From assembly GCA_012934845.2 (NCBI GenBank), contig WNNJ02000225.1:62001-126000 (forward strand): a stretch of 64,000 nt of DNA, written 5' to 3'. Origin of the DNA: Pomphorhynchus laevis (Eukaryota > Acanthocephala > Palaeacanthocephala > Echinorhynchida > Pomphorhynchidae). The notes under the pieces are model-generated. The model was not told where the DNA came from. It did not search any database and saw nothing but the letters and a program-made list of their open reading frames with translations. The position numbers and the translations under genes were made by a program. This document shows, piece by piece, positions 44,721 through 58,479 of this stretch; position 1 is the stretch's first letter; every line of letters begins with the position of its first letter.

Positions 44721-45114
44721 CTAAATTTGATGTTATTTAACAAATAATATTATGGCGTTTATGTGAATGCTTTTATTACCGATTTAGGTAGTGAGAAAGT
44801 TATTTACTCTAACGGTTTTTTGTTTTTGGTCATAAGTAGTGCTAAGATCCTGCATTGATTATTACTATTAATCTGTCATTGATTATTTTCTTATGGTTTA
44901 GCATATGCTTCTTGCTACCCGTATTAGACTCTTTATTCATTGCCAACATCATCGTCCATGCCACGGTCCGAAAGTAATTCAGGGAATGGATAAATAATTA
45001 GATGGTCATATGGATCCAAGCTTTCAAATTTGGATAAATTTACATTCAATTTTTTAACCTATTTTGTTTATCCCTATTCATTTTTTGGTATTATTTAAAA
45101 GGCTAAAAGATTCG

Positions 45115-45300
45115 TTTAGCTAAAATATTTTAGCTAAATATTTGTCCAGCTAAATATTATTTCGATTCTTTCAGCTAAATATTATTTCGATTCTTTCAGC
45201 TAAATATTATTTCGATTCTTTCAGCTAAATATTATTTCGATTCGTTCAGCTAAATTTCAAATAAAATATTTCAGCTAAAAGATTCGTTCAGCTAAAATAT
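45115..45300. repeat. 25-bp tandem repeat
   Basis: CAGCTAAATATTATTTCGAT plus TCTTT is repeated about four times (45150-45250), with degenerate units on either side (TTCAGCTAAAATATT, AAAGATTCGTTCAGCTAAAA). It is non-coding and lies downstream of the aminopeptidase gene. The rest of 44.72-45.55 kb is AT-rich with no gene seen. Confidence 0.85.
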
Positions 45301-45551
45301 CTAACAAATACGATTTGAGTTCATTTAAAAGTATAATTTATAGTGAAAATTGCAATTTTCTCATAAACGTTCGGTTAAATTATCTAACAAATACGATTTG
45401 AATAGTGGAAATTGCAATTTTATCACTACCGATTAAAGAGGAAGTAATCTTTGAAGTAATTGTAAATGTGTCAATTTAAATATTTCACTTTTTGATTATT
45501 TAAGCAATTGACAAAACATAACACTGATTTTATCATTAAAGCTTTGCAATT

Positions 45552-48500
45552 TTAAACATCATTTAAATATTTTTCAATGTCAGCTGAATCACGCCTAAAT
45601 GCTTGAATATTAGTGGCAATATTTTCCAAAACTTGATTGATAGCCATGCCTGCGTTCTCCTGTGGATGCTTTTCGAAAAATGCCTAAAATTTAAAAACAA
45701 ATATTAAAACTAAAAAGTTAAACTGTTTTTAAAATTAATGTAGGTAGATAATAGTGTTCCGAATTTAAGTAGCAAATTATATAAATAAAATTATTATAAA
45801 ATTACATTATAAAATAGCACTAATACTTGCATTTTACTTTATTATAATTTTAATAATTTAATTTTAATTGGCAGTAAAATAAAATTAATAAATATTATAT
45901 TAAAATATTTAATTTTCGGTTAGTAAATAGCAAATTGATGATTTTAATTTATTTTTCTAATGAATATTTAAATATTTAATACTCGCTAATATTACGAAAT
46001 ATATTTTTATATTTCCGCCAAGCATCTTATTGTATTATTCAAAATTTTTATTTTTAATACCTACTGTTATATATAATAAATATTTGCTAAAAATATAATA
46101 ATAATCGATTATTATAAAATAATAATCGTTTTCACGAAACGAATACTCGTTTTTATTATTTCAATAATTAAAGGCAAAGTCCAGAATATAATAAAATAGA
46201 ATTCGTTTCAATATTAATCTCATGTAAATTTCAAGTACACATATAATCGAAATTGGCAAACCATGCCTTCGCGACTGACCATGCAATTAACTTTAGCAAT
46301 TTAGAAATCATTACATCAGAATAAAATGCAAGATTGCAAGAATAAAATGCAAGAATAATAATGAAATGATAATAAAATAAAATGCAAGAATAATAATGAA
46401 ATAATAATAAAATGCAAGAATAAAATGCAAGAATAAAATGCAAACGATTGATATTTGAAATGATAATGAAATAAAATGCAAGAATAATAATGAAATAATA
46501 ATAAAATGCAAGAATAAAATGCAAGAATAAAATGCAAGCGATTGATATTCAAACAATGAAATCAAAATTAAACGTATGGAATTAAACTAATTTAAAAAAC
46601 GTGCCTAGCTGTAAATTGTCATAAATACATTTAATATCAATTACTAACCTTAATTTCCTCGATTGCTTTTTCATCACAAAATTCATTAAATGACCTCTAA
46701 AATGTATACATATATTCGTAATATATGAAAATAGAATTGAACCTTAATGAGAGATGACATCATGTTGCTATCTTTGTAGCGGTCAGATAACACTTTAATA
46801 TGTTCTTTAAAGAATTCCCATGTAATCCATCTGCCTTCTTTGTCAGCATTGGCAACTGATGTATATCCGTAGAAAACATCTTGATTACGAACGTGTTCCT
46901 AAGATTTTAAAAAGTGTAATTTTATTTTTTTAACATAAAATTAAAAAAATTATAATTTTTATTTTAAGTTGATATGGTTGTGCAGTCATTGTTATGATTG
47001 AAATTTTGATGCCTTCATTCTGCACCTTGATTCAATCATATTTATAAGCCAACAGCAGCACACACATCAATTCGGTCCATTTTAATGCTGGCTGACGATC
47101 ATTCGACTCATCTGCTTTGTTGAAATTTAGTTTTAATGAAAGACATTTTCGTCTTACATTTTGCAAATTTAATTGAAATCATTTCTTATTTCAAATTAAA
47201 TCAGTGTTAGTAGGTAAAGGTTTTACCTTCAATTTGAAAACCTACCTATATTTGCAATTTATTATCAAACTAGTCATCTGTAGTTTGCTTCTTAATTTTA
47301 AGTTAATTTAATTGTGCAGTCATTGTTACGATTGAAATTTTTGATGGCACTGCACTTTGCTTCATAGCTATAAGCCAACAGCAGTATGCTACATTTCAGT
47401 ATTGGTGAACCTAATCAGACCCTAATCCAATTCCTATGTTTCACTTTCCGGTTCTTTTAATGTTAAATGACTATTAAATAGTGTTTTGATTTTAAAATGT
47501 TCATTAAACTCAATATAAAGAGATTATCAATTAAATCCTTTAATTTTTCAATCACATTAGACGTTTTTATATTAAACGTCGCTTAAAGTCGCTTATATTA
47601 AACGTCGCTTATAGTTTTATCATAGGAAATACTTCATTAGCATGTATTTGGCCCCGCTGCTACGTTGGGTAGATGAGTTAGGGGCCGAAATCTGATAGCA
47701 TAGCAGTTCCTCCTGATGACCTCTAATCCTTATTTTCTGATACAACGTCTGTTATTTATTAGTCAATTCATAAAAATGACGTTTATTTTAAATTTCAATT
47801 TTTTATTTTAACTTGATTTAAATTATAAAAATCTAAAAACAATTATTAATTTTATTATTTAATTATTAAATTTTGATTTAGCGTTATTATGTTTTGTTTA
47901 TTTTATAATTATATTAAATACGTAGAGTCAGTTAGCTGATTTGATTCTTTTAGTCGCATTCAAACTCATTGCCTTTGCATTCAATTTTGTTACTTTTGCA
48001 AATAATCTCCTTATATTTACATCAATTCTCGTTAATTATCTAATCATATAAACTCTTTACTTTTGCTTTCAATGCCACCAATTTTACAAATTAATCCTTT
48101 GCGTTGACTTTCAAACACATCATTTTTGAATATAATCTGTCACCTTTAATCTCATTTTGATTAATGACAAAAAATATTTTATTCTGTCGGTACCCCAAAT
48201 ATAAATGTATCTTAACAGTTAGAGATTTTCGAAAAATTAAAAGATTAAAATCCTTAGAAAAATGATGGTATCCGGTTAAAACTGACAGCATTTTGCTAAG
48301 CATTTTGCAGAGTAATACCAATTCTCTCAGCATCATATATTCATTTATAATTATTTTGCAAATAGTTATTTTTAAAATTAAAACTACGACTTTTAATAAA
48401 ATAAATCAATTTAATGTAAGATGCTAAATATCTCTGAGAGAAAATGTACTTTTTTACATTTTGAGAACAATTAGTTTAAGAATTTAAATACATCAAATAT

Positions 48501-51500
48501 CATCAAAGTGAACACTTATTTGCTCCGAGTGAATTATCATTGTAAACCAAACTGCCAATGTTATTATAATGAGCAATTGTGAAAACGCTTACAAATAGCT
48601 GATTTATCAAATATACGTGATTTTAAAATTGCTGTTTTACTAATGAAGTTACAATTATTAAGCAGTAGTTTGATGAAATGACAAGCGACTGATTATATTT
48701 AAAATACATAACATTTTGAAAATATTTTCTTTTTTTATGAATATTAAAATTACCATTTTCAAATACTTTTTAACTTACACCCATAGTATAATCAAGCACC
48801 CTCCGTTTAGCTATCTTGTCTTTAACAAGGCCCATTGCCCCAAGTAAGCGATTCTTCTCTTCAGATAGATCAGACATTTGATGTCTACGCATCATTTCAT
48901 CGAGATATTTGGAATCAGAATGAGCAACAACAGAGTAGACTGCAGATCGAACATTTGGATCAATTTGTCCATTGCTTTCGAACATTCGGACGCATTCTTT
49001 TATAATTTCAGGATCGCCTGCCAAGCCCATGTTTCGAATTAAAACACTGCGTAACATAGCGGTTAAATCATCTTCTCCTCGCTTAGCAAGCCACCCATGC
49101 TTTTCGTAAACAGGCCGTAAAATGCTTATCTCGTAATTATTCATTTTGTTTGTAACTTCTACTTTGTCGATTTGATCAACCAGCACACGAATGCCTCCTA
49201 TGTTTGATGCAATGTCTCGCCAAACAGTGTAATCAGATTCGTACGAGCTGTACGATTGACACAATTTTAAATAATCAACATACGAATTTAAACCAGCCTT
49301 GCACAACATATTAAGTTCAGATTGTAAGCCAAATCTATCCAAGTTAGTAAGCAATTTTACAGAAGAGATGAGAGGTTCTAGTAATTGATTTGGATATCGA
49401 GTAATGTAGAATCCAACACTATCTGCATTGAACTAAAATAATACATCTATGAAAACATTTATTACACGTAACGAAAAAATACGAAAACTTTTTGAAAGTT
49501 AGTTTTAAATAAAGATCGTATGATTTGCAAGTTAACACAAAAGTTTGTTTAGTAAGACAGCTTTTACGAAAACAAAATCATTTGTTTCTTGTAATTCACA
49601 GGAGAGCATTTCCGTCACTATAACAATTTATAGTGACATAATAATTATTGACATAATATAGTGACATTATAATAATTTATAATAAAATATCCACTAAAAC
49701 TGCAAACAACGATACATCTTTTTCTTTGTACATTTCCTTATTTTGAGTATAACAACTTAACTGCGTTTCTAGTAATAATATCTTCTTCATAAAAAGTTAA
49801 CTAATAATAATTTATTTTAGTGGCCGATGCAAATCAAATGTTGGCTTGTAAGTCAAATACATAAATCAAGAATATTTAACAAAAATCAGTTGGTAACGAA
49901 GATTGGGGATTCTAAAAGATGTGAAATACATAGATGTACGAACGTGGGTAGGTAAAATGTTTCAAGCTAAATATGTTCAATGGAATAAGATCGATAACCT
50001 AAGTTTGAGAAGTATATGACGACATATCTAAGAGGATATTTATAAGCGTAAAGATAAAGAGGTTGACCGAGAAATATATAAAGAAAGACGGTGTCTATAA
50101 AATAGGAGCTTAATTTTGAAGAGACGCAAATTAAGAACAAGTAAACAGAAATTGATCCGTTGGGATATATTAGGTCATTTAAGTTTGGAAAAGTTAATTG
50201 ATCCGTTGGGATCAAAACAAAGAAAATAATAATAATTGCTGTGTTTATGGCAAGTTTGTGAGGTAAAGTGGTGGTTTTGGATGATATGATGGTGTTGAAA
50301 CAGTCAATAATCTTAGAGAGAAGTAACCTTTTTGGATTTATTAATGATTTTTATGCACGATTTTTATCGTCGGTATCTATAAGGGACTTATAAAAAACTA
50401 TCAACAACTCTATATTTTAAATTAAAATAGCATATATACCTTAATCCATTTTTCTTTAGCCGCGTTCGGAATAATAACTTTTGATTGACTATCAGAAAAC
50501 ACAAATTTATATCCAATCGTTTGCGGATCAGACGCAAATCGAATAGAGATCGGGATTCGCCATGGAAGATTATCTGAATACGGCTTACCATCAGCAACAA
50601 ATCGCTTTTGACTTAAGCATATTTCCATATCATTTCCAACTGGAGTCATTGATTTGATTTCAACAATAGGATAACCCATAACCTGCGTCCATTTCTTCAT
50701 CACTTCCCCTATATTTTTGTCAGCAGCCTTACTTAAGTGATGCCACAGGTCTTTAGTTTCTGCATTCGCATATTGAAACTGTTTCAGATAGGTTTGTAAA
50801 CCTTGCTTAAACGCCTGAAATGCAATAAAGAGATTTTATTGTCCTGTTTATCATTCTGTCAGGGTTATAAGTTCAATAATATATAACTTCATAAAGTTAC
50901 AGCAAAGTAATTTAACTTGAAGAATATCATGATCTAGTTTTATTCATTTCTAAAACGGCATTATACGACTTTACCGTATAACGAAAAATATAATTACACA
51001 TGCATATTGACTTAATTGACTCATAAATTTAATTATCTGCTATTTCTCACAAATTATAGCCTCATTGTTGTTTTATTGCTTTACACATTTTAATAAGTTT
51101 AATTAAATAATAATAATTTTAATTGAAAATTCACTTTGCAGCTCGAATTGTAGCAAGAAATTAAGAATAATAAATTCACTTTGTGCTATTTTTAAATATT
51201 AATTGATAACTAATTATGTCTTCTATGTGCCATCTTACCTTTTTCCTGTGATATCATTTATGTTATGTCTTCTTACCTTCTATCCTGTAAACACATTGGA
51301 ATAATATGCTAATTATCTTTATAGCTTGAAATACAATGGCGACTTAAAACGAAGTTAAAGTAGATCTATTTAAAGTAATATGCTTTAACTAAGTTAAATC
51401 AGATCTATCGGTGTCATTCTATCGGAGAAACAGCAGAAGCATTCTATGTGTTTAATATTGATATTTAATATTTAATATATAATGATATTAATATTTTAAT

Positions 51501-54500
51501 ATTAAATATAATATTCAATGTGTTTAATATAAAAGTTTTTTAAAATGAATTTAAATTCGAAAGTAATGTATTTTACTCACTTCATTGCCCATAAAATCAT
51601 GAAGCATGCGTATGATTGATGCGCCTTTGCTGTATGATATGCTATCGAATATCTGATCAATTTCGTCCGGGCTCTTTACTTCAACCTAAAATTGCATATT
51701 TCATTTAACATAATTTCTAAAAATTTATATTAAAAACATACTTCAATGGGATGACTGCTGCGCAGACCATCGAGGTCAAAAGCTCGTTTCATATCAAGAA
51801 ATACAAATTGCGTCCATATGTCGAGATTTGGAAACAGCGAATCCACACTTAAAAACTCAATCCAGCTCGCGAATCCTTCATTTAACCACAAATCCGTCCA
51901 CCAATCCTATTGCAAAGAGCGAAAATATAAAGTTAAACAAAATGAAAATTCATAAAATATTAAGTTTGCTTTGGAAAATCAAGTATAAAAATAAAATAGG
52001 GGTAAACTTGCCTCGAAATTAACTAACTTTCCATTATATTCACTCTTAATAATAACAGTAGTCCGTTATAATCGATAGCACACATACCTGAAGCAAAAGC
52101 AGCTCCAGTATGTGATCATCTTTCTTTTCACAGATGAGAACTGTATGAGTTTTACAATATACTTGTACTGATTTAAAAAAGTATTGGTTTGTTTTCTCTT
52201 GAGTTATTCAATTAGTAGAAACTTTTAAAGGAGGTAAGCCAGTCTATTTTAATAATAGAACAGTAATCATAACTAAATCATTGAGATTTTTTTATATAAA
52301 GACGTTTTGCTTTCATTTCATATTAAAATCAAAAACAACGATAATAATTTTAAAGTTTATGATAATCGAGTTTCATCAATACATTTTCTAAAACTTGATC
52401 AAATATGAATATTATCATATATGAGAAAAAGATCGATCGTGAGGTTACATATGTTGTGGACTGGGTAATCAAGAATGAGCTTAAATATATGATGTAATCA
52501 TAGTGTGAATGAAACGCAATATTTTTTATATCTTATATATTATAAACGCGTGTAATTTTTTGATAGTTTTTCTTCGAGTTGATGGAAGGCTAAATCGAAA
52601 TAAATGTTTACCGCAAATCCTACCGGCTGATGTAAGGCGATAAATATGATTAAATTGGATTTATTGTAAGCTAAATACGTTAACATGGCGGATAAATTAC
52701 AAACATCTCAAAAGCATTTTGTGAAAAAGCGAACTGGTGAACTTTCAATAAAAGCAGCATTTTTCCTTCTTTGATTTAATAGATTTAATAGCTGCAGATC
52801 TGATTGCTTGTAAGAATACAATAGATTATTTAAAGCACTTATTTAAATAACAAACATGTGACATTTAATAAAAGTAATTAAAAATTATAAAATTAAAGGT
52901 TGAAAGTCGATATTTTAAAAAATCATTCAAAAACGTAAAAATTACCATTGTAACAAGATTGCCAAACCATTGATGTGCTAATTCATGTCCAACAACAAGG
53001 GCGACGTATTGCTTTGCAGCCTTACTTGTGTTTTCCGGATCAACTAGTAATGCTGTATCCCTATATGTTATTAGTCCCCAATTTTCCATTGCACCTTAAC
53101 ATTATACTAAAAGGTAGAAAAAAAGAAAAATATCATAGCTTACCGGCTGCAAAATCTGGTACGGCAACCAGATCAACTTTTGGAAGAGGGTACTTTATGT
53201 CAAAATATTCTGCGTAATAGGGTAATACCTTTGAAGCTACCTTTAAAACATAAAGTTCACTAATTGATACTAAAAACGAAATATCAAATCAGCTGAGTCT
53301 ACGTATTATAGTTTATAATACGTAAATATATAATATAGTTTATTATAGTTTATTTAAAGTAAAAATTGAAAATTTAAGTTTCTTCTCAATCCTATTTATA
53401 AACCAACAACAGTACGCTGTTGGGTTATAAGCAAGATTGAAGCAACGTGCATAATTAAGTCAACAAAATTTCAATTTAACAATATATTTCTAAATCAAGT
53501 GATTTAGATTAACCATTACATATTTTATGGTAAATTTGTTGTTCAATGTTTTTAAATTTATTGTGATTATATTTGAAAATTATTAAAATAATCGATCGTT
53601 TTTACTAGTGAAAGTTTACCATTTATTCGGTTACCAATTTATTTTATCATCTTTACTTTAATTTTTATTTTAATATAATTTTCCTTTAAATATAATTTTT
53701 ACTTTAAAACAATTTTCACTTTAATATAATTTTCAATTAAACATCAGATCAGCTAATTGAGTCTACGTATTATATATTAAAAATATAAATATTTATAAAT
53801 ATTAAATAATTATTATATAAGATTTTATTATAATTTCTATAAAATTAAAATTTAAAATTGAAATTTTAAAAAAATCAATTTTTATGAATTGACTAAGAAA
53901 TAAAAGACGATGTATTAGAATAAAAAATAGTGGTTATCAAGAGGAACTGCTATGTTTCGGCACCTATCCCTCGACACAACAAAGCAGCGAAGTAGCAGCC
54001 AAATACATGCTAATGACGTACTTCCTCTGATGTAATTTGATTATCTAGTATCTTATTCTAATACAAAGTATATTATTTATTATCCATCCACAAAAATTAT
54101 TCGCTTAGAAGTTTAAATTTATTTTTAATAATATTGTCCTAATTTATACATTTTACCATTTTTGTTTGGTTTCATTTTCATAGTTACCTTTTTAAAATAA
54201 ATATCCATTAAATGATTTAAATGAAATTAAAGCCAATATCATTACAAATAGTTGAAATTCGTTGAAATGAAATCCTAAGAATCAAATCAATTAATCTAAT
54301 CAATTAAAAAAAGTTTATAATAAAATCAAATCAGCTAACTGAGTCTACGTATTTAATATAATTATAAAATAAACAAAACATAATAATGCTAAATCAAAAA
54401 GTAATAATTAAATAATAAAATTAATAATTGTTATAAGATTTTTTATAATTTAAATCAAGTTAAAATAAAAAATCGAAATCTAAAATAAACGTCATTTTTA

Positions 54501-56841
54501 TGAATTGACTAATAAATAACAGACGTTGTATCAGAATAAGAATTAGAGGTCATCAGGAGGAACTGCTACGCTATCAGATTTCGGCCCCTAACTTCTCTAC
54601 TCAACATAGATTTTTTTTAAATTTATTTTTAATATTATTGTGTTAATTTATATATTTTGCTATTTTCTGCTTGATGTTTTTTTATAGTAACCTAATTTAA
54701 AATATGTATCAATTAAATTATTTAAATGATTTTGAAGAAAGCCAATATCATTACATATTGTTACAATTCTTAAAATTTCATTATTTAATGTATTATATTT
54801 TATATTATATGGTATGCATGAATGCTCATGCAAAAATATGTTTCTTGGAAATTTAAATATGCCATCTTTACGATATAAATTAATATTAGTTTTAGTTAAT
54901 GCTAATTTAAGGTTCATATCTAGATATACACCTTCTTTATCATTAATATTGGTTTTGTTAAGAATGAGGCTACTTGGATAAATTTGTTCACTAATTGAAT
55001 AAAAATTATTAGAATTAAATACACATATATCATCAATATATCGAAACATATATTTCATATATTTATATTGTTTAGATTTAGTTTTTACACAGTTATGAAC
55101 AAATTCATATTCTATAAAGCTTAAAAATATGTTTCTTGTAAATTCAAAAGTGTCATCTTTAAGATGACATATTAAAATTAACATCTTTTGATGTTAATTT
55201 AATGTTCATATCAAGATATATACTTTCTTTATCATTAATATCGGTTTTATGAAACTACCTGAATAAATTTGTTCGCTTATTTTATAAAAATTATGATATA
55301 TATAGCTTAAAAATTAGTCAGAATTGTGATTGAGTCAAATCCTTCAATTAAGTCTGCAGTAATATTTATAGCAAATGTATATTTATATATTTTTATATTA
55401 TATTTAATATTACCTAATTAAGTTCAATAAAACGTTTTTATTAGGAATTGAGATAGTAGGAATATCATATATAACATATATTGAACCATCATATATTGAA
55501 TATTATAAATATAAGGCATATCTCTACATAATAGATAATTAATACTGAAGCAATAAGTGTAGATAATTTGAAAATTCGAAAAATCCGATTAATCCAATAG
55601 CATCGAAGGAATAAATGAATTTTGCATTGCGACGATGTTTCAGAAAATTAGTTGTCTACGTCTACAATTTTGAGATATAAATACCTAACTTTGTGAAATT
55701 TATATTCAACACGTGTAAAATACCATTAAATAAGATACAATAAGATACAATGCTACCTTTAAATTTCAAAATCATTCTTTTAAGTAGAATTAAATTGACA
55801 TTATTAATACCAATAAAATAATTTCTATTATGTAGAGATATGCCTTATATTTATAATATTCAATATATGATGGTTCAATATATGTTATATATGATATTTC
55901 TACTATCTCAATTCCTAATAAAAACGTTTTATTGAACTTAATTAGGTAATATTAAATATAATATAAAAATATATAAATACACATTTGCTATAAATATTAC
56001 TGCAGACTTAATTGAAGGATTTGACTCAATCACAATTCTAGAATCACAAATTCTTCAAAAACGATGGCGACCGAGGATAGCATATTAAAAATATTTTCAA
56101 ACAATTATGAGTTCATCATCAGTTTATAATCTTTTTATAATCTTTTTCTTTGAATGCTAATCACGATAAGAATATAAAAATGAACGAAGATGCTTAAAAA
56201 GGTTATTGAGTTGTCGTTGCTGATCGACTTTGTATTGATTAATGCAGGCTGATAAATATTTAATGTTTTGCTAACTTTGAAAATAACATGTATAAACTTA
56301 AAATCGTATTATAAAATTACCTCCAATGAAAACCTGCCTTGTTCTTCGCAACCACGTCTGGTGAAAACTCTTACTTGAACTCCGTTAGAGTCTTTGGTTT
56401 CAGTAAATCCAAGATCGCCAATTACAAATGCAAGTAAATATGTCGACATTTTCGGACTTCTGTCAAACCAAACCTGTTTGAGGGTAGGTTTGTCTTTCAT
56501 CATTTCTTCTTTCTTGATAGGCATATTTGATAGAACAGTTTGGTCAGAAGGGGCAATAATAGATACGTCAAATGTTGCTTTGAAAGAGGGTTCGTCCCAA
56601 CTTGGAAACGCTCTGCGTGCGAATACAGGTTCAAATTGTGTTAAAGCCATTACTTTGTTTATTCCGTTGTTTGACTTGTAGGTAGATCGATAAAACCCAT
56701 TCATTTTATCGTTTAATATCCCTTTAAATTTAATATCCAGCCAGTAAGAACCAGGTAAAAGTTTTTCTTCGGGCACAAGTAATATTCGCTCAAATGGCTC
56801 TTTCGAAACTTTGACTGATCTTCTTTTAATTTCATTACTAC
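45552..56841 (-). CDS. NPEPPS: Puromycin-sensitive aminopeptidase (M1 zinc metallopeptidase), lacking first exon(s)
   Basis: M1 aminopeptidases remove N-terminal residues; this type is cytosolic and trims peptides, including proteasome products. Exons (minus): about 56841-56321, 53240-53144, 53094-52946, 51906-51742, 51685-51581, 50814-50440, 49432-48779, 46898-46743, 46696-46649 and 45683-45552 (stop). All joins keep frame. Seen in order: [46 protein letters not shown], the exopeptidase motif GAMENWG, zinc site [10 protein letters not shown] with its Glu in WLNEGFASW, the transition-state Tyr in [16 protein letters not shown], then the C-terminal helical domain ending [15 protein letters not shown]. 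About 800 codons are present, against 919 in human PSA. The missing N-terminal part should lie beyond 56841 but was not found. The intron at 53095-53143 is 49 bp; others exceed 1 kb and hold PLE repeats. Confidence 0.95.
46316..46555. repeat. Compound tandem repeat in aminopeptidase intron
   Basis: Units of GAATAAAATGCAA and AATAATAATGAAATAATAAT alternate, and a block of about 105 bp including GCGATTGATATT or ACGATTGATATTTGAAA recurs, giving a higher-order duplication. Long minus-strand frames ([14 protein letters not shown]) are a by-product of the repeat. Confidence 0.85.
46968..47420. repeat. Diverged direct repeat in aminopeptidase intron
   Basis: About 110 bp at 46968-47080 (TTGTGCAGTCATTGTTATGA, then TTGAAATTTTGATG and TATAAGCCAACAGCAG) recurs at 47305-47415. 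A shorter inverted relative with CAACAACAGTACGCTGTTGG is at about 53385-53455 in another intron of the same gene. It is a dispersed repeat family of unknown type, with no coding. Confidence 0.55.
47600..47965 (+). repeat. PLE terminal repeat (copy C) in aminopeptidase intron
   Basis: ATTAGCATGTATTTGGCCCC, GCTGCTACG, GTTAGGGGCCGAAATCTGAT, AGCATAGCAGTTCCTCCTGA, TGACCTCTAATCC and the tail beginning ATTCATAAAAATGACG, ending CGTAGAGTCAGTTAGCTGAT. It matches 14.40-14.73 kb and the minus-strand copies at 53.75-54.64 kb. It stands alone, without PLE coding sequence, antisense to the gene. Confidence 0.7.
53745..54165 (-). repeat. PLE terminal repeat, outer copy
   Basis: On the minus strand it contains GTCATTAGCATGTATTTGGC, GCTGCTTTG, GTGCCGAAACATAGCAGTTC and a tail ending in AGACTCAATTAGCTGATC. 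It is a direct repeat of 54325-54645 but more diverged in the GGCCCC part. The two frame the 3' side of PLE copy P3. Confidence 0.6.
54325..54650 (-). repeat. PLE terminal repeat, inner copy after P3 frame
   Basis: The minus strand runs from GTTGAGTAGAGAAGTTAGGG through GCCGAAATCTGATAGCGTAG, CAGTTCCTCCTGATGACCTC, TAATTC and ATTCATAAAAATGACG to ACGTAGACTCAGTTAGCTGA. It directly follows the end of the P3 coding frame, which fixes this module as the 3' region of the PLE. Confidence 0.7.
54660..55310 (-). mobile_element. Penelope-like element, RT C-terminal part (P3), chimeric
   Basis: The frame at 55184-54660 encodes [37 protein letters not shown], then the RT box [51 protein letters not shown] and [16 protein letters not shown] with the following ILNKTN...YLD is the PLE pattern. 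The first part ([11 protein letters not shown]) repeats what appears again downstream ([11 protein letters not shown]), so two copies seem joined out of register; traces of the second run to 55310. It lies in the largest aminopeptidase intron, in the gene's orientation, next to the foldback element at 55321. Confidence 0.7.
55321..56038. mobile_element. Young foldback element, 215-bp terminal inverted repeats
   Basis: The left arm (55321-55535, starts GAATTGTGATTGAGTCAAAT) and right arm (55824-56038, ends CTCAATCACAATTC) are both 215 bp and appear inverted-identical but for about one base. The 288-bp middle has no open frame of note. It is therefore a non-autonomous inverted-repeat element inserted recently in an aminopeptidase intron, abutting PLE copy P3. 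A clear target duplication was not seen, so the family is open. Confidence 0.85.
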
Positions 56842-58470
56842 CTTTAAAATATTTACAGACCATTCAAAATATGTTTTTATATGTTAAAAACGTTTTCCTA
56901 TATTTATTTCTTAAAAATAAATGTCGGCAAGATATCATTATAACATCATATCATAGTAATGTTATAATTGAATATATTAAATATATAATTTATAAATTTT
57001 AAATATAACATATATATTTTAATTAGTATATATTAAATATAAATTAAAAATAAGAATTTTTATTTGAGCAAGTTGACTTTTGCCATGAAACTTGTCGTCT
57101 TACTATTTCATCCTAGTGATTTCTTTAATATTGTCTCAATTAGCATCAATCTCGTGATTGAGCAATCTTCTCTATGATTAATCAACAATTAAAATATCAG
57201 TAAAAGCATTTTTCTGCAGGAATGTTTAAGCTTTTTGAAGAAACAGAAAAAATAGGCAAACAATAATAATTTATTGCACTTTCCATTACTGCGACCATCG
57301 GAATATTAAAAATTTTAAGCAAATCGTATAAACAATATTTATATTTCGAACAAAATGAGGTGTGTTTTGCGATATTCTTAAAATAACAAATGTTTCGTTA
57401 TAAGAATATTTTAAATTGAAAAATAATATTTGATATTTTCTCTATCTGCCGATTTTAGTATTTGAAATATTTTCTAAGTGATTCGACTAAGACTTCACAT
57501 CTACTTTGAGCAGAATTTAGTCAAATAGATAAAATCCAAATAGGTGTGTGCTCGATATAGATTTAGTTGGTCAAATAATTATGTCCACCGCTTCTAATTA
57601 AAAAATTGGACAATAAACGATTCACCGTATTTAAAAGCCGATATGCGTAGTCATAAGAGGCAAATTGTGTATATCTTACACGTTTTATTGAAATTATATT
57701 TATGTCATGACAATTAAAAGATCTTGTGATATGTACATATCGACTTATTCTGAGTGAGAATAGACCTTAAGAATCGTTTATAATATGACTCAGTGTCATT
57801 AATTTATAGGCGATCATTCGTCAAAAATTCAGTTTCATTTGCGAATGAGCTAGATGAATACGCGAGTAAACATTTAAATTGATTTTTTTTAATTTTAAAT
57901 TCAAAAATTTTAATTTTAAATTAAAAATTTTAATTGAAATTTTTTTAAATTTAAAAATTTTAATTTTTAATTGAAACCTATCGAGGAAATGTCATAGCAA
58001 ATAAAATGTACAAAATAATTCAAGGGATAGTGTTTAAAGGGATTAAAATTCACTTGGATAATGACAAAAATATTGAGAAGAAATCAATGTTAATTTAAAA
58101 AATAATCACGGAACTTGTAAATCGCAGCAGCTAATGCTAAATGGATACAACTTTAATCGAAAACATACGGTTTATCCTAAATAAATAAAGAATTCGGTAA
58201 AATTAAATAATTTGCAAGTTTATTGCTTTTAGACTATTTCTATATAAATTGTGAATAAAAATGATCAAATGATCACATCAGTGATGATACTCGATTTAGT
58301 TGTTGCTTGTTATTATGGATTCATGGTCATCATTTTTAATCCATTCGGCATATTTTTTATTATGAGTAAAAACGCTTTTTTTTATTTTCGTAAGATATGT
58401 GCAATTTTACGAGATATATTCAATTTATAGAATTTTAGAAATATTTTATTTTATTAGTTTTATTAATGCT
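56842..58470. other. AT-rich region upstream of the visible aminopeptidase exons
   Basis: This should be intron if the N-terminal exon lies further right. I searched the minus strand for an N-terminal M1 segment (PxxYxLxLxP-like) and saw none. No other gene was recognised. Confidence 0.35.
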
Positions 58471-58479
58471 TTATTAGAC

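Noticed and set aside
46231-46565. Overlapping minus-strand frames rich in F, Y, I and L
   Set aside because: Product of the AATAAAATGCAAG tandem repeat inside an aminopeptidase intron.
49967-50215. An 82-codon hydrophobic minus-strand frame in an aminopeptidase intron
   Set aside because: No motif, no splice signals joining it to the gene, and AT-biased codons typical of random frames here.
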